A DNA stretch of 64,000 nucleotides from Podarcis raffonei (lineage: Eukaryota > Chordata > Lepidosauria > Squamata > Lacertidae): assembly GCF_027172205.1 (NCBI RefSeq), contig NC_070613.1, positions 27,244,001-27,308,000 of the forward strand, written 5' to 3'. This document shows positions 57,035-64,000 of the stretch, piece after piece. Made by a program: the position numbers and the translations under genes. The notes under the pieces are model-generated. The model did no database searches. It was not told the origin of the DNA and worked only from the letters and a program-made list of their open reading frames with translations. How positions within the stretch are numbered: the first letter of the stretch is position 1; every line of letters starts with the position of its first letter.

Positions 57035-57279
57035 CAGTGGTACCTCGGGTTAAGTACTTAATTCGTTCCGGAGGTCCATTCTTAACCTGAAACTCTTCTT
57101 AACCTGAAGCACCACTTTAGCTAATGGGGCCTCCAGCTGCTGCTGTCGTGCTGCCGGAGCACGATTTCTGTTCTCATCCTGAAGCAACGTTCTTAACCCG
57201 AGGTACTATTTCTGGGTTAGCGGAGTCTGTAACCTGAAGCGTATGTAACCTGAAGCGTATGTAACCCGAGGTACCACTG
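57035..57279. mobile_element. Tc1/mariner-like MITE, 245 bp, TA-flanked
   Basis: The terminal inverted repeats cagtggtacctcgggttaag and its complement 'taacccgaggtaccactg' are nearly perfect and bounded by TA on both sides (57033-57034 and 57280-57281). Within it are sub-terminal 'taacctgaagc' repeats. No transposase. Related, more decayed copies are at 35618-35848 and 35882-36135. Confidence 0.85.
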
Positions 57280-57281
57280 TA

Positions 57282-59340
57282 TTTCCAACTGTCTGCCAAC
57301 TGCTTTCCCAACCAACTAAAACCAACCAACCCAAACCTCGGGCTAAGCCCTTTTATAAACAGGTAGGCTCTGCCTCTGGCTTTTCTATTGGTCTACCTAT
57401 TAACTCTTTCTCTCCCCCTGTACAGACATTTTTTTAAAAAATGGGCAAATGCCACATCCAGGCAGAAGGCAGAGAGGAGATGCCAATTGGAGGTGGAGCC
57501 AGAGCCAATGACAACTAATTCTAGTCCCCTGCCCCCCCTATCCCTGAGCAGTTCTACAATGGCAGCCCTGACATTAAGGAGGAGGAACCTGACAGGCAAG
57601 GTCACCCCCTAGCATGTAAAAAGGTAGGCAGGCTGGGAACTGGCTGAAGACAGAGAGGTGGGTGAGGCAGTGTCCCATTTGACCAAATTTGCTTAGCCTC
57701 CACTGGCGTGGAGCGAAGCTGTTCTGGGGAACACCAACAAACACCTTACACCAAGGACCACAGCTATTTTGAGATCAGTTTTGGTGAGAGTTGCATAGCC
57801 TTGACTTTCTTCATTCTACTCTTCGTTCGGCTGTTGCATTTGCACATTCAAAATGTGCAGCAGCAAATTTGCTGCCCACTTCCTGCTGCTCTCTCTCTCT
57901 CTCTCTCTCTCTGCTGTTTTCCCCGAAGCAAAGGATTTATGAGATATTTATTTAGCTTATTTGTGCATTTCGATTTTAAATGGTTGAAGTTTTTAAATTT
58001 TAGAGGCTTAATTTATGTTTTTGCATATTGCGCATTTTATTGTTGTCAGTTGCTTTGACACCTACATGGTGGAAAGTGGGGTTCAGATTTTTAAATAAGG
58101 AGTGCATTCATGGTGAAATATGAAGGGGGGGAGAGGCTAGACGTCACTGCAACCTGATTCTGTGCAGATAAATGTGCTTAGGCATATGCCTTAATTTGCA
58201 TATAATCAGGCTGCCACTGTCAGTCAGCAGTAACGAGACCCAAACTGTGGAATCAAATGTAATGGATTGTTAGATGAAATATAATTTGTAGACAGTTTCC
58301 TTTTTGGCAGTGTCAATTCACAAGATGGATACTGGATTTGCTTTCGTTCTGGGTTAAGCCAGGAATGGAAATAGCTAGCCCTAGACTATTTTCTACAAAC
58401 CTGTTATGCTCTGCTTTCATTATTTTAAAATATCTCTTCACCTTTCAATGTTGGAACTGTTCCTCATGGGTTGCACTTGCTGTGGCTGCATGCGGCCGCT
58501 AGAGGGCACTCACACCTCGTTCTCATTACTTCAGTTCTGGCTTCGCTTGTATGACAAGCGAAAATTCGTAGTAACATCTTAGAACTGCCCCAGACTGTCT
58601 TGTCGAGGGCACACCTCCCTCCTTCAAATCTCCAACCTCCTAACTTCTCTTGCTTTGGCACTAGGAGCAACCACCAGCCTAGGAGAAAGCCAGCCCAGAT
58701 TATTTGTGATCTGGATCCACGTTTGCCAGCTGCCTTGCAGGCTGTTGCAGTGCGATGCACCCTTCAAAATGAATGCACCCGCGACAGCTTTGTGACGCTT
58801 ACCTAACAATGCAGCTGATGTTGCTTCATTTGCTGCTTTTTATATCTAACAGCTGTTGGCACAGTTGGGGAGTGTCGTGGGTTACGCAGAGAAGATGGGT
58901 TTGTTTAAGAAAAAAAATGTGTGTTTCTTCAATCCAGCTATATATTTGAAGTTGTTAGATATTTCGGTTCATAGTTTAGCTAAACATTATACTTTCAGAT
59001 AGGATTTCCTTTATGCTTCATTTATATTTTCACTGGAGCTGTTTAGCAGTTCAGACTTAAAAAGTATTATTTCTTTAGTTAGAAGGGTTGGGTAAGTAGG
59101 TTAACTGATTATATTCCTTCATGCAAGGAAATCTACTTACCAGGTAGGAGACCAAGTTAACTATATATTTATCGGCATCTTCCTAGAATTTCAGCCCACT
59201 TCTAATAGCGATTGCCATATTTCAGACATTTTCCCGATTTCCACCTGGACACTGCTGTTGACTGCAGTATTCCGGATATGTCTGGGAAAATCCGGACGTA
59301 TGCCAACCCTAATTTCTTATCACGCTCACTTCACATGTAT
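57282..59340. other. Probable HEPACAM2 intron
   Basis: No exon is recognised. Contains a CT run at 57893-57912. On the minus strand near 58820-58855 there is a TATAAAAAG word followed by an exon-like GTTAG/gtaagc donor, but no HEPACAM2-like reading frame. Confidence 0.4.
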
Positions 59341-59345
59341 CTTCC

Positions 59346-59665
59346 TTAGGGACGGATGAATCTGCTCATTTCAGTTTCTAATTTGTCCAATCTTAAATTC
59401 CTAGTTTTCCACATTTCCACATCAGTTTCTGAATTTATTTCAAGAAGTCATCATGAAAATTGACCAGCATTTTAGTACGAATTTCTATTCATGTGCACAA
59501 TTTTGCATGCAACCTTGCCTAATAAACACATTTTTCCAAAGCATATTTCCTCTTATATTTATATTTCTCCTAATATAATGCATTTTTGTATGCATTTTCA
59601 GCAATATATCCATTTTTATGCGCATTTTACCTCAATATATGCATTTTTGTTCACATGTACCCTTC
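59346..59665 (+). repeat. AT-rich dispersed repeat, copy 3
   Basis: Shares ordered words with copies 1 and 2: 'cagtttctaatttgtccaatcttaaattcc', 'ccacatttccacatcagtttctgaattt', 'ttttgcatgcaaccttgcctaata', and four 'atgcatttt'-type units up to 59655. Confidence 0.7.
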
Positions 59666-60218
59666 CCCCCACCCCACAGAATTACAGCTCCCAGGAGACA
59701 GGTAAATAGCATTAAACCATGTTGACAACACCCACATCACCCACAATACATTTTGAGGCACAGAGATGAGACAAATGTTACTTCTGTGGACATAGGAATT
59801 TTCGAGTAAAAATTGAACTGTAACTCAGAGCACATGTTCAGCATCACATCTGATTCATTATCTCCCTTTAGCTTTTTTGATATATGGAATGATGCCACAC
59901 CCTAAAGACTGTTGACTGGCGCATGGGGGAAATCAGGGAAGAACCCTGGCACATGACATTTTTAAAAATCTTTGCGAAATCAGTGTTTTTATTGTGTATG
60001 TGTGTGGGGGGGAGTAATGTGAAATGTATCATCAAGTTAAACATATACCAGACACACTAGATTAAGAATAAAGGGTGTGTCTTGGATGTAGGTTACTTCC
60101 ACTTTTGCTTTGTTAAATATTGTTATTCCTACCAGCAATTCAACACTGACAGTTTTCAGACATTTACTGCTTATGTTTCTCTGCTTCTAGCCATATTTTT
60201 GTGTGAAGTGCTACATTT

Positions 60219-60330
60219 ATATCCCGTATTTTCTCCAAGGAGCTGATCCCACCCCCGTATTATTCTTGCAATGGTCCTGTGGTGTAGGTTATGCTGAGAG
60301 TCATAGTCTGCTTGGAGGACCCAAGGGGAG
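60219..60330 (-). mobile_element. Fragment of CORE/MIR-like SINE tail
   Basis: 'tatatcccgtattttctccaaggagct' and 'gcaatggtcctgtggtgtaggttatgctgag' resemble the tail and distal CORE of the SINE at 10475-10722. The head is missing. Confidence 0.4.
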
Positions 60331-60501
60331 GAGAGGTTGTGATGTCACAGATACTGACTAGTCAGCGCAGTGCCCTGTTGTTTTTGCTGCATAACCTCAG
60401 AACCAGTTTTCCCTGAGCTAGACTCTGGACAGGAATCAGTATGAATGTTAACAACATGAAGAATGCAGTTTTAGACTGCAGCATCTGCTCCCACCCCCTT
60501 T

Positions 60502-60504
60502 TCT

Positions 60505-60543
<39 letters not shown>

Positions 60544-60566
60544 CTTTCTTTCTTTCTTTCTTTCTA
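60502..60566. repeat. (TTTC)n microsatellite
   Basis: About 15 TTTC units with one CTC interruption at 60541-60544. Confidence 0.9.
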
Positions 60567-61145
60567 AAAAAACCCTTTTATGTGTATCTGTACATACCCC
60601 AAATATATTATGTGCTATCTTATGATGTGCACAGCTTTTGTAACATGAGTCGGCCCTTTGCCGAGTGCCAGTTCATGTTATATTTGTCTCTCAGAGTGTC
60701 TGTTTTTAGTTAAATATATATAATCCCATATCTCACTATGAGCAAATGAGAGGGAGATAAGCTGTAGCCATGGCTTCGCAAAATTGCAAACGAATTTGAG
60801 CAACTACTCATAGTAACAGTACAATGATATGCCCTAGAATAAATAAAAGACTTCCATTTTTGGCACTGATAATAGGGTCGAGAAACTTTACAACAATCCG
60901 AGAGTAGCCAGCATCCAGATTGAGTGCGGCCATACTCCAGGAGAAGCTGTAGAAAATTAATGCGCAACTGCACATCTGACCCCCCCCCCAATTTTTCAGG
61001 GATAATGTGGAATGGAGGAACCCTCCTGTGGAGGGTCACATGAGCTCTAGATGTGAAGGCAGTGGTGGCATCCAGACAACCTGCTTATTGAGCATTCATC
61101 CTGATTCATTTGCCCAAAATTTGTGGGGAGGTTAGACGACATCAG

Positions 61146-61498
61146 GGACACGGGGACGCTGTGGGTTAAACCCACAGAGCCTAGGACTTGCCGATCAAAA
61201 GGTTGGCGGTTCGAATCCCCGTGATGGCGTGAGCTCCCATTGCTTGGTCCCTGCTCCTGCCAACCTAGCAGTTCGAAAGCACCTCAAAGTGCAAGTAGAT
61301 AAATAGGCACTGCTCCGGCGGGAAGGTAAACGGCGTTTCCGTGTGCTGCTCTGGTTCGCCAGAAGCGGCTTAGTCATGCTGGCCACATGACCCGGAAGCT
61401 GTACGCCGGCTCCCTCGGCCAATAAAGCGAGATGAGCGCCGCAACCCCAGAGTCAGCCACGACTGGACCTAATGGTCAGGGGTCCCTTTACCTTTACC
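61146..61498 (+). mobile_element. Sauria-type SINE, young full-length copy
   Basis: 353 bp. tRNA-like head with B box 'ggcggttcgaatccccg', central 'gctcctgccaacctagcagttcgaaagc' and a BovB-like 3' end 'agtcagccacgactggacct', 'aatggtcaggggtccc' and 'tttaccttta'. Flanked by the perfect 13-bp duplication tagacgacatcag (61133-61145 and 61499-61511). The tail matches the use of BovB machinery. Confidence 0.93.
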
Positions 61499-61511
61499 TA
61501 GACGACATCAG

Positions 61512-62699
61512 CTATTTATCGAGCGTTCATTCCAATTTGTTTACAGGGAGTTTATGCCATGTTGCTTCAAAGCAAGGGTCACCCCACACTTTCTAGTGCA
61601 TTTCTCCATCACTTTCTTTATCACAATAAACAAAGTTCCTTTTTTTTGAGGGGGAGGGAAGTGGGTTTTGTTGCTCAAGAGCTACCAATCAACTTCATTT
61701 TAACCTGAATTTGCTGGTATGTGATTGAATCCCACCCCAAAATAGCAACAGTCTGGAAGTGTCCCCTTAGTTCATCTCCCTGCAGGAGAAATCTCAAGAT
61801 CTCATGTTGTGTGGGTCACCTGGAAGAAGGCCCTTGCCCCTCTGGCCATTTTGCCACTCAAAATTCCTCCCACTGCTTTCACACACAGGGGAAATACATA
61901 GGGATATCCACATCTTCCCACTCTCCATAGATTTCCCTTCCATATGTAGAAGAGAAGAAAATCGGTGTGTGTGTGAATTTTGAGAGGAAAACAGCCCCAA
62001 AGGGAAAGTGTTAAGCAACATTCTCCCCTGCCTCCAGCCCACCCTTCCTCCATTGAAACTCACAGTTGCCAATGGCGGCATTAGGAAGGGGGAAGCCAGG
62101 AGGAAGACATACACAGTTAAACTTTCTGTCTACTTTGGGAGCTTTAGTTCAGAGAGAAGCATTGGGCTATTACTGGGAGAAAGTGGCCCTCACAGATAGT
62201 CAGTCGTCTTCTTCCACTCTTCTGGTGTAATGTGCAAAGTTAATACAGTGATCAACTGGCTCCTAGAGATCTGAATCCACCCACCACACCTTTCCTTGTT
62301 CAGTATTTTCTAAATGGAGCTTCGATTCCTTAGTTCAGGAAAGTTGCACTTGAGATCGGTCATAGGACTGACAGTTCTAAATACTTCTCTGAGCAGAAGC
62401 ACAAGCCAACGTGGTACGGGGTGTATATTCCTACGTGCTTCCTATATTTATTACTAATTTATTTTAGTCGTTTGAGGCCTCATTTTGCAAGATAAGGAAT
62501 CATAAACTGTTGCCTCCTTTTACAAGTCTGCTAATATTGACATCATAGAAACCAATAACATCATTAGTCACAAACTGTAAAACTCTGAAGGTCACGAGTT
62601 AGACGTTACAGAACTAACCTGTGTCCGTCTCATTGTTAATTGTGATTTATATCCTTAGACAAAATATGCTTATTAATTTCATTCTGAAATTATGTACCT
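61512..62699. other. Intergenic or intronic, nothing recognised
   Basis: No exon is recognised. ORFs at 61794-62114 are opposite-frame shadows with no motif. Confidence 0.4.
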
Positions 62700-63098
62700 T
62701 CATTCTGAAGGTACATAAACTGGTCGAGGGGATGTGGATGCCACTTGCTGTAACTGCTCCATAGAGTCCAGAGCTGTAGAAGCGACTGTGCTATATTTGA
62801 CAACAACTATCTGCCATGTGCATTCCTTTGGCTGGGAAGCATCCTTGACATCAAAGCATCCTTTGGTGACCGCTTTGAAGTTCCTGCTTGGCTCGCCATC
62901 CCCTCTACTCCTATGGCCCTGGTGGGGTGGGGTGCATCTGAGAGCTGCCGGTGTAGGAACCTCTAGTCCCAAGGCAGGAAAGTCTAGATATGATTGCTCC
63001 TCAGGACCATTAGCAGCAGGGAGATTCTCCAAATCTCCTTGCTTCTCATCTGAGGAGACCTTAGATTTGAGGTCTGGGGCAGAACTGAACCCTGACAC
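62700..63098 (-). other. 132-codon ORF, unassigned
   Basis: Open minus-strand frame with acidic and polar N-terminal half (SDEKQGDLENLPAANGPEEQ) and a C-terminal part containing KECTWQIVVVKYSTVASTAL. I recognise no domain. It does not match HEPACAM2. It may be a transposon-derived coding remnant or chance; flanks give no splice or promoter support. Confidence 0.25.
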
Positions 63099-63109
63099 CT
63101 ACTTTGTGT

Positions 63110-64000
63110 TATAAGGTGGGGAACATTTGGCCCTCCCTATGTTGCTGAGCTACAGATCCCTCCTCTCTGGTATGTATGGCTAAGTATGGTCTCCTCAGAT
63201 GAAGTCCAAGGGGAGATGGATACTCCAGCAGATCTCCATGGTGATCCAGTGATCCTAAGGAGCCATCAGGCCTGGGCATGCCTGCCTCAATTTAAAAACC
63301 ATTTTAGAAAGATCCTTGGCCCCACCCCCTGATTTGTTCCAGGGCTGGATCTGGTTTGGTCAGGCACAGGGTGAATAATCCTGATCTGGGGGCTACATAT
63401 TGGGGCCACAGACAGATCAGGGGGTCCCTGCAAAATCCCAGTGAAATCCTCTCTAACCCGTGCTGTTAGATCTCTCTAACACAAACTAGATTGGCTATCT
63501 TGCCAGAAGTTCCAGCTGGTTTCTTCTTTATTTTCATAGCACTTATAAGCAACAAATATTGGTTTGATGTGAAGCAAACCCAATGATATGTAATTGTATA
63601 TATGAGCCAAGTTTTCAAATAGTATGAGTTAACTAAGATATGATTGGCAATATATTCTTAAAAGTGTAAACAGAAAGTGTACAGATCGGCATTTTGCAGG
63701 TTTTGCTAGCTTTTCAGATCTTACCATAAACTGTAATATTGGTGCTTTTATTATCCTGTTCAATTGAGTCCTATTTTACTTTCATGAATAGGAAATATGT
63801 AATTTTACGCAACGCAAAACCTTTGATTATGTTTTTCTTTCCAGGCGTCATTTAAAAAACCCTGAATAGGTTTCACTGTAAAATTGTAACCTATTTTCCT
63901 TTCAGTGTGTTTGAAAACACAGAACTTTCATCTGTGATTATATTAAATCCCTTTGTACAATAGGCAGCTGCTGACCGTATTTATCTTAAGCATAAAGGCT
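63110..64000. other. Probable intron, nothing recognised
   Basis: No exon or clear repeat was recognised up to the window edge. Confidence 0.35.

Noticed and set aside
58440-58860. Possible promoter or first exon on the minus strand (TATAAAAAG word and a gtaagc donor)
   Set aside because: The short frame after the TATA word meets a stop, and the Ig exons expected between here and 56364 are not visible, so it is unlikely to be the HEPACAM2 first exon.

Overview
The window is vertebrate nuclear DNA, most likely from a squamate reptile (lizard or snake lineage). The evidence is a SAMD9/SAMD9L-type gene followed on the same strand by the 3' part of HEPACAM2, which is the gene order also found in mammals, embedded in a squamate-style repeat load: L1, BovB, CR1/L2-group LINEs, Sauria-type SINEs with BovB-like tails, CORE-type tRNA SINEs, and hAT and TA-inserting MITEs. 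There is no sign of bacterial genes, operons or CRISPR.

Layout. 1-26 kb is intergenic and repeat-rich: old LINE pieces, a GC-rich multi-hairpin MITE (7991-8607), a BovB 3' fragment (12466-13451), a hAT MITE carrying a tRNA/CR1 SINE (12045-12402), a U2 snRNA fragment (19195-19229), hAT MITEs and a CR1/L2-group LINE end (21937-22687). 26.4-31.8 kb holds a complete SAMD9L-like gene on the minus strand. Its start codon appears to sit in a separate upstream exon (31740-31809), joined to one 4.8-kb exon; a possible interferon-responsive first exon lies near 37.2 kb. 32-43 kb is intergenic, with several MITEs, SINEs and a LINE with a tandemly repeated 5' region. 43.5-51 kb is a three-level nest: a CR1-like LINE interrupted by a CR1/L2-group LINE, itself interrupted by a full-length L1 (43871-50065) with both ORFs open and an 18-bp target-site duplication. 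53.1-56.4 kb holds the last five coding exons of HEPACAM2 on the minus strand (transmembrane segment to stop). 56.4-64 kb is probably HEPACAM2 intron and contains a TA-flanked MITE, an AT-rich dispersed repeat, a young Sauria SINE with a 13-bp duplication, and one unassigned ORF.

How the genes relate. SAMD9L-family proteins are interferon-induced cytoplasmic antiviral effectors; HEPACAM2 is an immunoglobulin-type membrane protein. They are neighbours by conserved synteny and nothing here suggests a shared pathway. Only one SAMD9-type gene is present in the window. All identifications come from reading translations and motifs by eye; no database search was run.
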